A stretch of DNA of 64,000 bases, taken from positions 513,694 through 577,693 of the forward strand of contig JANPWX010000028.1 in NCBI GenBank assembly GCA_024734555.1, read 5' to 3'. Below, piece after piece: positions 12,366 to 25,900 of the stretch (within the stretch, counting starts at the first letter, position 1; each line of letters opens with the position of its first letter). The notes under the pieces were generated by a model. That model saw nothing but the letters and a program-made list of their open reading frames with translations. It was not told where the DNA came from and searched no databases. The stretch is from Trochalopteron elliotii (taxonomy: Eukaryota; Chordata; Aves; Passeriformes; Leiothrichidae). The position numbers and the translations under genes were made by a program.

Positions 12366-13749
12366 ATGAGGCAAGCAGGAGGACTAATTTTCTCTCAGGT
12401 TATTCCTTATATAAACAAAATTGTGCAGACTGTCATTAAACTCTCCAATCCTGCAAACACTCACAGCAGTGGGGACAGCTCATTGTTTTTTCTGTGACAG
12501 CCCTGCAGTTGATAAGCCCTTGTGGTCATGAATTCTTGATTCAGAGTTTTCCTAGGATAAAACAGAATTTAAAAAGCTACTGAAAAAGTAGACAGGACAG
12601 AATTGCTAGAATTATAAGCATGTTTCTGGAAAGAGGCAGACAAATGATCCAGCCTTGCTCTTGCTAGTTTTCACTAGCAAGTGAAAATAATCTCTGCTTC
12701 GGAAAAGTAAATGGTACCTTACTCTTGTTCTGGTTGAGAGCTCCCAAATTCAAATGCTGCTTTGCACATCTCCATTCAGAGGAACACCAGGCAGCAAAGG
12801 CAAGCATGGAAATAGGGTTTTGTCCTCACCATCCCAGTGGCTACCTGGCTGCAGCAGCAAAGAAGGGCAAAGGTGTTCTGACTCGCAGCAGGCAAGCGAC
12901 ACTGCCCCTTCAGCGCCCTCATGGCCTTCTGAGACCTCTTTCTCCTTAAAAAGAAATGAGTGCAAAAGAGTGCTGTATGAGGCAGGCTAACACAGCAGAG
13001 GGAAGATGCCTCCACAGAAAACTCTCTAGAGAGATGCAAGGTCTCCTGAGGATGGTTTGACCCCACCTTAAGCTAAGGAGGTAAAGGGTCTCTGGAGATG
13101 CCTTTCCCTCTCTGTCTTCACAGCATGTCTAAATGACTACTTTCCATCATTTGCCTGAGTAAAATGACTTATGTGGGGCGAGATGAACTCCGTGTTTGCT
13201 CTTGGGTCAGTTTGGGGTTTTCAGTGTTTGTTCACCACCTTTATTTTCAGATTGTCATGTAAAAGAATTCCAGAGCATATTTTAGTATTATTTATTTCCC
13301 ATTGATTCATACACCGTGGGAGAACATGAACTTAGCTTTATTGCTCCCAGCAGCAGCAACAGTAGACATTAAAATGATAATATATCCATTTTCTGAGGCA
13401 AAGAAAAGTTGTGGACAGCTAGCTATTTAAAATATTTCAGAAGACAATAATTCTCCTAGGGAACCTTGAAATGGCCATAATTACCAGTCATAGATTAGGA
13501 TTTTAAAAAACTACTCTGCTGTTCCCAACCTCTGAGACTGGAAAATTGTTTTCCCTTCCAGATTTGTACTAGTTATTAGAGAAAGATAAGAAAATATGAA
13601 GCAAAGAAAACATAATGAAATCTCAGGTTGCAAAGAAAAGTAAAATGAAACAGATTCTTTAGAGAAGATGTCAGATTTTTCTCACAGGAAAAATAGTTTG
13701 GGATATAAAATACAACCTGAGCACTAGGGAAACTGGTGTGACATTTCCT
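12366..13749. other. unique DNA right of the LTR, nothing recognised
   Basis: The part at about 12700-13080 is GC-richer and shows overlapping frames on both strands (62-96 codons), none with a recognisable family signature or conserved-looking splice sites. A small inverted repeat, TTGCTAGT-tttc-ACTAGCAA, sits at 12661-12680. No transposon was identified. Confidence 0.45.
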
Positions 13750-13800
13750 GCTCTGGCAGAGATTTTCTGTTTGACCTTGGAGAAGTTCCTTGCATACAAT
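13750..13800 (+). repeat. possible MIR-like SINE fragment
   Basis: The segment TGTTTGACCTTGGAGAAGTTCCTT near 13769-13792 resembles the conserved MIR core stretch that reads TGTGACCTTGGGCAAGT in ancient amniote SINEs. Only about 40 bases can be compared and there is no second block next to it. Low confidence. Confidence 0.3.
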
Positions 13801-13946
13801 TGACCACTGTCACAACCTTTGGCATTTTATTGAAACCCAAAGTTTTTCAGTCTAACTGAATTATTGTAGAATTTAATAATTTATTGAAAAAAAAGAAGAA
13901 GTTAATAAACTCAAATTTTCACCTTGTTGATTTTCAAGCCACTTTG

Positions 13947-13995
13947 ATTAATATTATTATTGTCATTGTTATTATTATTAGTAGTATTATTACTA
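13947..13995 (+). repeat. imperfect (ATT)n microsatellite
   Basis: About 49 bases of ATT/TTA triplets interrupted by GTC and GTAG steps. Confidence 0.8.
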
Positions 13996-16479
13996 AGACA
14001 CTACATTAGCAAATCTGACCTTTTAAGGTAATATCTTTTGGTAAGGATAATGATTTTTGGTTTTTGCTTATTTTCTTCTTGTCTTAATTGGTATAGTTTA
14101 AAACCATAAAGTCAGGGAGCCATTCATGTACAAGTACCACAAAAGTTAATAAGAGTTCTTTTGTATTTGTGTGAAAAGTTACAAAAGACTGACCCCTTTG
14201 GAGGCATATATTTGTTACAATTATTTGTATCAGAGTGAAGATGCTGCAGAAGTGCAATATTTCTGTTGGGAGACCTTCACAAAATGCCTAGCTAGTAAAG
14301 AGGACAGAGCATTGCACTTTCAGCATTTTAACTTGTAGCTGGTAGCAAAGAGAACTCCTTGCTGCTTGCCTTTGCTTCTCAAAAAGGAAAGGATCTGGTA
14401 TCATCGGTATTTACTCTTGGCCACTGAATCATCACACATCATGAAAGCAGAGCACCTGGCCACCCCCACTCACCCTAGATGAGACATGCTCTAAGGCTTG
14501 GTTAGTGTTAGCTTGGACTGCCATTCCCAAAATGGCAGGATCTTTCTCTTGACCTTTTAACTGAGTTGAATTTTTTTTTCCTTCTACATGGCTCCCAGCT
14601 TAAATTGATTGTTTGGCCAGAGTCTCTCATGCTTTATCCTTCAGAATTCTTTTACCTCACTATATATCTCATGAGGCTTTTGACCACCAGTAATAGATTA
14701 ATATTAGAGAGCATATTTAGAGGGTTTTATCTCTAAATTCCTCCAGTTCCCTGACACTGCTCTGTTTTCCCTCACGCCTTGACCCTAATCAGTGGTTTAA
14801 TAGTAAAGAGGATGGTATATCAGGTGTGTGCTTCTCCTTGTCCACAGCCCTCCTCTTCCTTGGGCCATAGGGCCTCCAGTCACACAAGGGTTCTATCAAC
14901 CCGCCTAACCCTCTGCAGTATTGAACCCTAAGGGCAAAAACAAGGACACTGTAAAACAGTGCATCCCCTTGTAATATATAATATTTCTTCCTTTGCCTTC
15001 TCCTTACCTGCTTAGATGGCAACCTCTGTGGTTCTCAAGTTTTATCTACTGTAAATCACCCAATGTATTAATTATATTAGTAGAGAATAAACCAAACCAC
15101 TGCATTTGTAATCAAAAAGAGTGCTGAGAAACATTCTGGAGATTTTTATAAAGCAGAAATACTTTCCAACTATGGGCGTCCCTGAGTTACAGAATATGTG
15201 TTTTGGTTTTGTGGCTTTCATGTCAAGAAGGAGAATAGGAATGGAAGAAGCATACCATTTCCATTGGTGCCTTAGGTCAGAGCTAAGGGGTCCTGGGAAG
15301 CAGTAATTCTCCTTATCTTGGAAGAAAAATATTTAGTTATAATAGGATCTATCTTGCAGGTGCTGTCTCATTTAGGCCCAGATATCTTGCATTCTCTTGA
15401 TGACACGAGTTCAAGTTCATTTCATCAGCAAGAGATCAGCTATAACAACCAAATGGGCTGATATCCATTAGCCTCACTGTGTCACTCCCAAGTCCCTGTT
15501 GTCCCAGTTTGTCAGTAGTGATAGCCTGGCCTGGTTATCTCCCTGCTTTTCCAACAGCAAGTCTTCTATATTGCCCTTGGATTTTCTCCTAAAACTGAGT
15601 CAGAGGACACTTGTTCTGTCTTCCTGGGACTATTCAGGAAACCTCTAAGGAATCTATCAGCTAAAGATCACACAAACTTCTATGTAATTAATATTCATTT
15701 ACACAGAGGTAAGTGAATGGGCAAAAGCCCGTTTCCATTGAAATCAGTAGAAAAAGTCCACAGCTTCACTGTCAGAGGAGACAGGCAGTCAATTCACAAT
15801 CACTAGCTGTGTGAATACCCCAGATCCCCAGGCAGCCCTGGTCCCCATGCTGGGATGGCAATCATGGTGCAGAGACAGAAACAGCACATACTGAGGTATG
15901 CCCTCACAGACCCAGTGCTGCCAAGCTCCTGCCTTCCTATGGCCATTTCCACTGCTCCTCAAGAACTGACCAATGAAAGTGCAGCAGCAAACTAGTCCTT
16001 GACCATCTCTGGGCCCACCTGGCCCCCCATTACCTGTTTTCTTTCAAGGTGTGATGCTTTGCAGGTTGTGGGGCATCCCTCCCATGGTGACGACCAAGCA
16101 ACAGGGCTTGGTCCCAGCAAGAGCCCTTTTGGTGGTGTGACTTACACTGCTGTTCAGTGCCCTGCAGGGTACTGTGTAGCCCAGGGGTAGGGCCCTGAAG
16201 ATCTTCCCACAGATACAGCTCTTCCTCGCGCAAACTGTCGGAGTTTACAGCCTCATGGACTCTTGGTCTTTTCTTAATTGCTGGCTTCTCATTATTGGAG
16301 GAATGTGTTCACCTCTTTCTCTCTCCTACAGACTGACACAGTAAAGATTCCATGTGCCCCTTGAAAACAGTAAAAATGGAAGCCATCCACTTAACTCTCA
16401 TGGTTTCTGAGTTTATGTAATACTTCATCACCACATTTAACAGGGCTGAAATTAGCCAGCAGTTATTGTTTGCATTATT
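13996..16479. other. unique DNA, nothing recognised
   Basis: Mixed AT-rich and moderate-GC sequence. The part at 15690-15760 includes TTTCCATTGAAATCAGTAG, which recalls the palindromic CCATTGACTTCA repeat family seen elsewhere in this window, but it is too short to call. No exon was recognised. Confidence 0.45.
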
Positions 16480-16700
16480 ACAGGCAGCCCACAGCTAGGG
16501 AGTCAGTATGTGGTAGCCAAAGTATGCACTTTGCCACCAATCACAGGTGGTGACAATACAGTGTACACTTCGCTGCCTGCTGTCATCACTCTCAATAAGA
16601 CATTTCAGTGGTGTTGAGCTTTGAAATCAGATTTCAAGGCGACAAGAGCCCTCAGGACTGTGGAATTTAAAGTCAGTTTTTATCTTCAAAGCAGCCATTA
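16480..16700. other. weak candidate conserved non-coding block
   Basis: Repeat-free sequence with balanced composition and clustered short motifs, including CCAATCACAGGTGGTGAC near 16537-16554 and two isolated CpGs. It is unlike the surrounding AT-rich DNA, but the contrast is modest. Confidence 0.2.
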
Positions 16701-17141
16701 CAGCTAATGTGCCATATTTATGTTTACTCTAGTGCTACATCTGTAATCCTTGAGATTTGCCAAACCGATTGCAAGGTAGCCACAGGGGAAGGAAAAAGGA
16801 AAGAGAACAGAGATTTAATCAGGGCTATATTTCCAATGTGTTGTGTATTAAAAACAAGTTTGCCTTTGCTACGTGAGGACTGCAACACGGCAGATCTGTC
16901 TGGTGCTCTTGTGGCACTGACATGTTGAAAGCCACATCACAGGCACGTCAGTTCCCCGTCTCCACAGGGGAGAGGCTTCTTTCTTCAGATATCCTCTCTG
17001 GCTTTTTTCTGTGCTGTTTTGGAGGCTTTCACCTCTTTTGTTGCTATTTTCAAAGGGTGGGAAGAAAGATAAGGTTACAAGATAGCCTGGACATGGTTAC
17101 ATGCTCCAGTCCCTAGTAAATGTGCAATGGCACATGGAAAC

Positions 17142-17181
17142 AAGGGAAGGGAAGGGAAGGGAAGGGAAGGGAAGGGAAGGG
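17142..17181 (+). repeat. (AAGGG)8 pentanucleotide microsatellite
   Basis: Eight perfect copies of AAGGG (equivalently GGGAA) over 40 bases, with no interruptions, indicating a young and probably length-variable locus. Each unit carries a GGAA core of the kind bound by ETS factors; any such binding here is inference. Confidence 0.95.
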
Positions 17182-19200
17182 CCAAGCAGAGATGCAACTT
17201 TGGAATTAATCTTTACTTTCACTTGTGAAGATTCACACCCATGATTGAATCACACAATAATTGTGAAAGAAGTAACTTCTTCAAAGGAGTGTCCTGGTTC
17301 CTTGTAGGCATTTGTATGGTACATCTACATTTGCTTTCACTATATAGTGCATTATGTCCCCCATGGATGGATCTGGCCCACTGAAATGTAGTGGTGCTCT
17401 AGGACAGTCCAGGTTTTCCACTATCAAAAGAAGATGACTCTAAGATCTATCCATCTTGGAGAAATCCATAGGTGCAGATTCTGAAAGAAAAGTGTGGGAA
17501 GGTGGGGTGGAGTGGGGAAAAGAACAGAAACTTTGTTTTAAACAGTGACCTGTTATTTTTTGCCCAGGATACAAGAGAAGTGATAATAAATCAATTAACT
17601 CTTTTACTGATATATTTGACAGCTTATTCTGAAATAACTTGAAGCATGACAAAGCATTTTATTAAATTCACTTGCATTTTTTTACAGTCCATGGTGGGAC
17701 AGAGCAGCAAAGCTGATCTCAGGGTGCTCAGGTGGGCCAGACTGCTCTGCCCTCCATAGTTATAAAGCTTCATTCAACGAGCACATAGTCAGGAGGTTTC
17801 ACTGCCACTGAATTTCACCTACACACCACTGAGGCCGGAAGGATTTCTCCATGAGCAGAAGTAGTAAAAATTGAACTTTAAACATAAATGAATGTCTACA
17901 TTTAATTAGAAAGTTAGCCAGGAGACATACCATTGAAGTGAAGAGCCTGGGCTGTTAATGACGCAGCAAGACAGAAAAAAGTAGTCAGCTGCTGTCAAAA
18001 ATTTTACTGGGGAAAATATGCAAAAATCCCCTTAATCTGAAAGTGCCTCAGCACTTTGACAAGGATATTAAATGCAGAGCAGCAAATTGTTGTCCTTCAC
18101 TTATCTCTGCTTCTAATTCAGTCATTTCATTTACTGTGTATTTGTGTACTGGGCATTTTTATGGGGATCTGCGGGATTTAACTGTTAGTGGTTTGGCTGC
18201 TGCACTTAATGTCATGCAGCAGCACCACACACATGGGAATAATTTTAGATATGCTTTTTTTATGCAAGTAGATATGGATTTTCTGCTTGCTTTGTCATAA
18301 TCTGGGGTAACTCTGAGATACCAAGATAACTGGTGCTTAAGGAAGAAGTAAATCCCTCTACTCCCTTCAAGCAGAGTCTGTGCTCTGTGGTGGCTACTTG
18401 GACACCTGGTTTGTCTTCAGACAGCAGACACCACAGGGTCTTGTCTTCAGTCTTCTTCCTTGAGATGCCTTGGTACATCATGAGCTCATTTAATGATTCT
18501 CCCTAAAAAGAAGAGAGGAGAAAACAGAATGCTAGCAGTGTTTCCAAGACTTGGTCATTCAGAGCATATTTAAATGACTTTGAGTAACACAGAGTTGGCT
18601 CACTGCAGTTTCCAGAATCAGAATTAGGCCATGCTTTCAGAGCATGGCAGCATCTTCTTTTTTAATGTCATATTGTACCTGCTTTTTGTTTGGCTTAGTG
18701 AGTAAAGCAACCCTGGCAGTAGCTCACCTATGTTGGCCTGCTCTGCAGTGGTCACAGCCAGAACTTTCTTTTAAGTGACCCTGAAGTGGAGGGCAAATAG
18801 TGATATAAAAACCTGTGTGCTGGTTTTGAAAGCAGTCTCAGATTTGATTAGTGGTATAAATAGCAGCAGAGTTAGGTCAGCACAGAGCCAAAATGAAACT
18901 CAGACTTCACCTTGCTGATCAGCAAAAGGAGGCCATTTTCTCTTTGCACATGCCTTGCTAGTTGGGTCCTGTGTGAGGCTGCCTCTGGCCACCAGCAACC
19001 TCATCACCACAGCCTCTGGTCACTCTTCATTGCCTTGCAGTGTCCTCTGGTGTCTGCACTTCTGCATGAAGCCTCTCTGCAAAGTACCCTGAGCAAATCT
19101 GGGACAAGTAGGCTAACTGCACCCTTGGAGAGTTGATGGACTTCAAAAATATGTGTCTCAGATTCTCTAAGTAATGCCAAGGTAAACTTTCACTTCCCAT
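17182..19200. other. unique DNA, nothing recognised
   Basis: Short frames of 70-85 codons occur on both strands without domain features. No repeat family was recognised. Confidence 0.5.
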
Positions 19201-19204
19201 GAAT

Positions 19205-19262
19205 AGATTTGACCTGAATGAAGTCAGTGGGAGTTTGCTATTGACTTTACTGATAGGAGAAT
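19205..19262. repeat. fragment of palindromic CCATTGACTTCA-type interspersed repeat
   Basis: The core GAAGTCAGTGG at about 19219-19230 and the opposing CTATTGACTTTAC at 19238-19250 form an imperfect inverted repeat like the better copy at 31023-31101. This pattern of two opposed 'CCATTGACTTCA' blocks recurs in amniote genomes as a short palindromic, MITE-like repeat; I cannot name the family with certainty. Confidence 0.4.
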
Positions 19263-22200
19263 TTTATGCCATTTGTGTTCAGCTTCTGCCCATACTTGAA
19301 ATCTCCTTGGAAAAATGTAGCCCTGAAATACAAAGTGGCATGTGAAACCAGAAGAAATTGATTTATTTGAGAAGAAACGGAGAATGACTCTGAAATTGCA
19401 CTAATGAATGGAAATGCCACATGACCTTTAACGATAATTTTCCTTAGAGAGTATTTTTTTTCAAAAAGGCAGGTCTCACCTGTGAGAATCACATAGGCAC
19501 TGTCTGGCTAAAGGGGAAACTGTTAGTAGGAATCCCTCAGCCAAACACACCAGTTCAGCTGCTCCCAAAGCTGCTACATCTGCTTCTTTGAAAAACACTT
19601 CTTCCACATCCTCTGCTATGGTGCCAATGTGCACTCTTGGGAAATGGATAAAAGCACACTCCAGATTTTCACATGCCAAAGTGGGAATAATGATTCACTA
19701 ATTAATCCCTCCTTAACAAAACAACAGAATACTCGAAGAAAAGAAAAGCAGTAAACACTGTTAGGTTTTTCTGCAACACCAGAGAAAAATGGGAACCGTT
19801 CTAAAATTAGGTACGTGTGTGCAAGAGGAACAATATCCTGCAGCATGCCCAAGATACTCATGAGATGAGCCTTTCTTTAACTGGGATTTGTCTCATGTAT
19901 GTGATTGATTAGAGAAAAAAAGTAAACTGAACACAAAAAATTGCTTCCTAACAGTGTGTTTATGTTTATCCCATTATTAAAAAATTGCTCAAGACTTAAA
20001 TTATCAACAAAAAAATACAACCTTTATAGTCCTTCTAGGGTCAATGATGACAATCAACAAAAACTAGTGCTGGTTGTTGAAACTGAGGGCCTGGAGACAC
20101 TGAACTTCGTCAAGTTTTTTTTGAGACTTCAAAGCATTCTGGAGAGCAGAATACATGCAACAAGACTGTTTGGGTCACTGCTTCCTTTTTTAGTATTCAT
20201 TTTCTGTCCTTCTTTTACTGGCTGATTTCCAAAACATGGGCCAACATCTTGGAGCCTAAACACAGACTGCAGAAAACAAGCCATGCAACCATTGCTTGTT
20301 TTGGTGCAAAAATAATGAATTTAGTCTGGGGAAAAGAAAAGGGGAGTCTGCTTGTAGCAGCATCTATACTGCACAGAAGGAACAAAACAGTCATTCATCT
20401 TATTCTAACATATATAATTTATAATACGTTTATGCTTTTTTTTTGCTGACAACTTTAATAAGTAGTTGCCCTACAGTCGTGAACAGAAAAAATACTACAT
20501 TTCTGGGCTCTGGTTTAACCCCATTCTTCCAGCTTTGCTGCAACAACTTTTTTGGGAGAGGGGGACCAGTTGGGATATTCCCGTCCATCATGCTGTTGTT
20601 GATATCCCTACCTGATGACAAAGAAACCACCCACCATCGCAGGCCTCTCTGCATACAAAAATTACTGGCCTATCCATCAGTCCAGTGGAGAGGGCTGACA
20701 AGACATACTACACTCAAATGTAAAACACATGGCTGCAAAACACTTAGTTTCCTGGCAATAATTAAGAATGCTACTTGGCAGGTTGGCAGCCACATAAAAC
20801 AACTGTTAGTCAGCTTTAAATTTATTACTTTCCCAGCTTATTGAAATGAAACCCATATTATAAACGTATGTATGAAACGAGGCCTCAGATGATGAAACGA
20901 CAAGCACATAAAGTCAAGGCAGAAGTAAATTGTCTCAGGAGAGCTTTAAAAAGTTGCTGTGTCCTAAAGCAAGCAGAGAAAAGTACACCTTCTGGGGTGA
21001 GCCACCTGGAAACTCACCTGACTCTTCGGCTTACTGCCATTGAACAGACAAAATATCAAAAGCTTCAAAATGCTTGCTACTTTTTGTGCAGAACAAAATG
21101 GAGAAAACCTAATTGCCATTAAGTTTGCTTTCCCCTTTACAATTATCTAGGGACCACTGCCTTGTGTGGGATATATGCATATAGGCAACCTTATTACTCC
21201 CTTTGCAATTACCACAAATGAAGTAAAGCTGCTGCTGGCCACATTCCTGCTGTCTCTGTGCCATTTTATCTGGCTGATGTGGCAGCCAAGCCCAGCATTA
21301 CTGTCCTGGTGATCCCCATGATCATTACCCTTTCTGCTGATCAACGGGCATCAGCTCTGACCTCCCACAGCCCCCATCCTTGTTGGTGGCACAAACAGCT
21401 CAGTCTCTGACCATCCCACTTCATGAGCCAAGCTCTCCCTTCCTCAGTTTGCCTTAGAAACATCTGATCCACCTTGACTTTGTTTTGTGAACTTCTGGGA
21501 ATGAGCACAGGCTGCCAGGGAAGTGGCAGTGGCTTCTCCTGCATCATTTGTGAGCCAGTGGCTGTCCTGCACCCAAGGGCTCCATGGCATTTCCTGACCT
21601 CAAACACTGGAGAGTAACCCATACTACTCTGGGAGTTCAGGCAGTGGATTCAAATACAGTACAACAGTAGTATACATTTGTTTCCTGCTAGAAAAGAAAA
21701 AAAAAAAAGGAATTTAGAATTATCTAGCACCTGCTTTTTAGGGTCCTGAAATGGTTTCAGAATTTGGATCCGAATCCTGTAAACACTTTGCCATATGACT
21801 GACTTGACTTGCATGAAGCAACACTTGGTGGCTCACTTTGAGGTTTCTTGAAAAGAAAAGTTGTACATGTGCTAAAGTGTTTGCAGAATCAGCTCCTTGG
21901 AGCTAAATTCTTATTTTGAGTAGTTCTGCTGCTCTTCCTACAATCACTGGCCTCCTAGTGACATTCAGACTTCTTCTAGGGTGGAAAAGCTATGGGTGTT
22001 TGTGCTGCAGTAAGCCAATGCTGCACTGCTGCTCTGAGGCCTTCCCTCTGCCCTGATAAGAGGATCAGAACAAATCTGCCTGCACCAAATCTGCCTTTCC
22101 TGGTGACTGGCTGTTTCCAAGGGATTCACTGAGGTGACATAACCTTAAGTATGCTGAAATCAAAGGTAATCTGGTACATTAAGAATGTGCCTGATCATCT

Positions 22201-22385
22201 GTTTGCAAGGTCTTGTCAGATTTTCCAGTGGAGAATGTAGCTGATTTACTTAGGCCTTAATGCATTTTCCTAGGAATGGCACATTGAATTTTTCCTGAAG
22301 ACCTGCTGCATATGGCTTGGTACAGCCACGAAGCCATATAATCAGTATGTATGCTTAGTTTTGCTACTAGACTGAGACTCACAAG
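19263..22385. other. unique DNA, nothing recognised
   Basis: The longest frame is 133 codons (20443-20844, plus); it overlaps other frames on the opposite strand and has no recognisable domain, so it is not called. A 12-base A run lies near 21697-21708. No LINE or LTR was seen. Confidence 0.45.
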
Positions 22386-22566
22386 TTTTATTTGGGTTTT
22401 TTTGGGGAGTTTTTTGGTTTGCTTGGGGTTTTTTGGGTTTTGTTGGTTGGTTGGTTTGGTTTGGGGGTGGTTTTTATGTGTGTGGTTTTTTGTTTGGTTG
22501 GTTGGTTTTTTTGCTTTTCAGGGTTTTTTTGGTTGTTGTTTTTATTTTTTGTTTTTGGAGATTTTT
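22386..22566 (+). repeat. G/T-rich low-complexity block (TTTGG/TTGG words)
   Basis: About 180 bases made almost wholly of G and T on the plus strand, built from TTTGGG, GGTTGGTTGG and TTTTTTGG words. Five or more runs of three or more G occur between about 22393 and 22466. Strand asymmetry is extreme. The 106-codon and 65-codon frames across it (Trp/Phe/Gly/Leu-rich) are products of the composition, not proteins. Confidence 0.9.
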
Positions 22567-22756
22567 GTAATAAGTATTTACCAAAATAATCCTCATCTAT
22601 ACTGGAATTTAAATGAAGCCTTCGTGCATATTTGTAAAAATTATATGAGCCAAAATGCTTGGTACATTTAAAAAGCTAAAAAAATATCAGATTTTGAAAA
22701 CAATTATTTAAGTGTCCTTTTCTGGGCATGACCATAAGATCCATCTTGAATAATGG

Positions 22757-22916
22757 AAAATCAACAGGTGTATAAAGAAGCAGAGAAGAATAGATAACAT
22801 AAGGTAAGAAGAAAGTGGAAAGGGAAGAAGAAAAAAGATCCTGAGGCTGGGGGGTCAAAAGGAACAGGATAATAGAAGAATAATTTGAGAAAAAAATAGA
22901 AAAGGGAAAAAATAGT
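22757..22916 (+). repeat. purine-rich low-complexity tract
   Basis: Some 160 bases strongly dominated by A and G (GAAGAAAGTGGAAAGGGAAG-type words). The 129-codon minus-strand frame crossing it is Ser/Leu/Phe/Pro-rich for this reason and is not called as a gene. Confidence 0.65.
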
Positions 22917-25900
22917 GTAAGGCAGTTGTAAATTGATATGGGGTTTTTTTTCCCTTTTAAACTAAGCTTAATTCCCGGATGTAAAAGTAAATAAAAAAAC
23001 ACACAAGTATTTTCTAGGGATGCATATACATACACTTCTGTATAGATAGATGCACTTGCACACAAATGGATATCTTGAGCAGCCTATAAAACTGTGCCAC
23101 AATCCCCTCCAAAAAACCACAACCCTAAACTGTGCACAAGCACACATGGCTGGGGTAAACGGAGCCCAGTTGTGATAGAGGACTCTCAGCTGCTTAAAGG
23201 TATTGCCCAGACAGCTTTCATCCCTTCTAGCCAGCCTGCTACAGCAGGAAAAGCACAAGAAAAGGACAACAAAGTCCAGAGATGAAATGTTTTCCCAGAA
23301 GCCTTCATATTGGCATAGGCAGAAGAGAGCAAAAATAGCTGTGGAGTAAGTAATTATTAAATTAGCTACCAGGAAAGTAAAATGAAATAAGGCAGAAGGA
23401 TGAACAGAGAACCTTTGGGGTGTATAAAAAAACCACCCTTCTATGCTACATGTAAAAAACCACGGGAAAAGATTGCTGATAAATCTTTCAGGAAGACATT
23501 GCTTTGGGCTGCTCCATTTAGATGTTTAGATGTTACTGTAAAAAAAAGCCCCAAACCTCCCCTGCCCCCAAATCCACCAGAACAAATGGAGGAGGAAAGA
23601 AATAAGGGAAATCAAAGCAGTACAAAACCAGGTAATTTTTCCCTCTTCTTTTTCTTAGACTTGTGCTTAGCTGAAGCAAAAGACAGTTCACTGATATAAT
23701 GACTGCATTTCCATGGCAATTCCCTGCTTTGATTTGAATATTTTCTTTCAGTTTGGGCATTTTGGTCTGAAATTTACCAGTACACCCCCTTCACTTATGA
23801 AATAAAAAGTTAAATCTTTCTGAGGAAAGGTGTTGAGACAATGCTAAAAAGTATGCAAAATTAAATTTGTTAAAAGTTGACACATTTTTCCCATTTCTAA
23901 ATACTAGGACTTGTACTTATGTGTGCTCCTGAGTCATGGGTTTAGGTTCCTTTAAAAAAAATGTCCAGTGTAGACACTATATTTTTATTTTGCAAACTTT
24001 TTGAGTGGGTTTTTTGCTGAAACTCTTTTTGCTGTGGGGAAGAGAAGTATATCCTTCCTGCCTCCTGAAATTTCTGAATATCTCCCATCTGATACAGACT
24101 CAGAGTCTGCTTTCTGGCAAGTTTTCAGCTGCCAACTGAAGTTCCAGTCAGTAATGGCATTCTCTTAAAAAATGTCAAGTGTAGAAGTTTTATGATGTAC
24201 TGTATGCACGTGCTACTAAAAGTTTGCAGCAGGGCAAGTCATTTGTAATGAACTTTTTTCACTTGTGAATTATCTACAGACAGACTGACTTTTTCTTCCC
24301 CCTAATCTGATTTATTATTTGCAGTTTGTTTGTGATTTCCACTGGTAATTTTTGATCTGCACTTTTTTCCCTCCACCATCTTTTAGTTTTGAAATTCTGA
24401 TAATAAAAATTTGAAATGGGGACTTTCAGCTGGTTGTTTGGATTGTTTTTTGTGACCCGGCTGGATGAGGTAAGTTGTCTAGGTTTGTATTTCTGGTGGA
24501 CATAACCTCACCGTAAGTTAGATACTAGCTTTTTATATGCCATAAAATTTGCTTCCATCTAAGAAAAGACAAAAAGCACAACACAGGCTAATAAAAACTT
24601 GTGCTCAGGTTTAAAAAGGAGTTTGTGCTTTGTTACAAATACAGACAGTTTTTTTCTAAATTATCACAGACTTAGGGTCTGCTAAAAACAATAGATGCTG
24701 ATATTTGCTGTGATTAAATTGCAGCTCACAGGGACAGACATCAGAGGAGAAGCTTCAGAAAGATCCCATTTGCTAAAACAGTTACAGCATCACTCATAAA
24801 GATGGCCTCTAAACTACTGTGGCTTCATTGGATGTTTACGTTTTCTCTTGATCTGTGATGGTGAGAGCAGAGGATGTGGGAACAGTTGGTTTCCACTTTT
24901 TGGGGAGTGTCTGCCTTTTGAGGAGTCTGTTGTGGCATCTACACCAGCACCAGGGGTGCAGGACAGCTGTGGGGTGGTCATTGGCTGGGTACACTAAAGC
25001 AAGGCAGAGACCACGAATGGGGTCCCAAGTTCCTGGATGTCAAGCAAATGTTTAATGTCGAGGCATGTTTTATGTCAATCAAACACATAAACCACTGTTA
25101 CTGTTGCTGGGACTGCATGAGCCCATAAAGATGCACTTTTAAACCTTTAAAAGTAAGGTTCCGTAATTACATCTCATAGAACCCTCCAGGTCCCAGGGGT
25201 GCCTTTCTGCTTTTAAGATACCCAAGGTGGATGAGGTAAAGGAGAAAAAAAACCCCTTCCTTAAAGCTCTGAGGGCAGAAAAATGCAAGCACTCTCCAAT
25301 TCCATGCACAAGATCTCTCAAGCCTTGATTTATTGGCTTTAATAACTGTGGGATTTCTCTCTGTTTTTTGGCTCGAGAAATTGAAGCCATGAGGTTGTGA
25401 GAATGTCTTTCTTCCAGAGTAATCTGCTCTAGTGCCAGTCATTGGGGGAAGCCAGCAGGCTCAGTTTATTTGAGCTGCAGGATCCTCTTTTTAAACTTCC
25501 TTTAAGTCTAGCTTGATGCTAAAGCAGCCTCCTTTCACAATAAAAAGGCCTTTTCTGGGCAGCAAAAGGTGAGGCTTTGCCTAACAAAAGGGTGCAAGTG
25601 ACTCGACTGTGGTTGGTGTTGCATAAGTTTTATGACACCGCTGCACTACTTCATGAGCAAGACAGCTGAGCTTCAGGCTGCCCCACTTACTTTCCTGGAG
25701 GGGCTGCAGCTCAGTCACCATGCTGGATTTCTTCTGGAAATAACGATGGCTCCTATCAGAGAAATAAAGGATACGAAGAATTGGACATCTGAACTCTGAG
25801 AAGACGTGCAAGCCATGTACTTAAATCAGACTGCTCAAGCTGTCACTGTCCACTGCCTTTCATCATCCCCCCACCCCAGCTGACACTGCTGCCTTTGAAG

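Noticed and set aside
22351..22671. 106-codon plus-strand frame rich in Trp, Phe, Gly and Leu that looks like a membrane protein
   Set aside because: It is a translation of the G/T-rich low-complexity block; two frames give similar hydrophobic nonsense.
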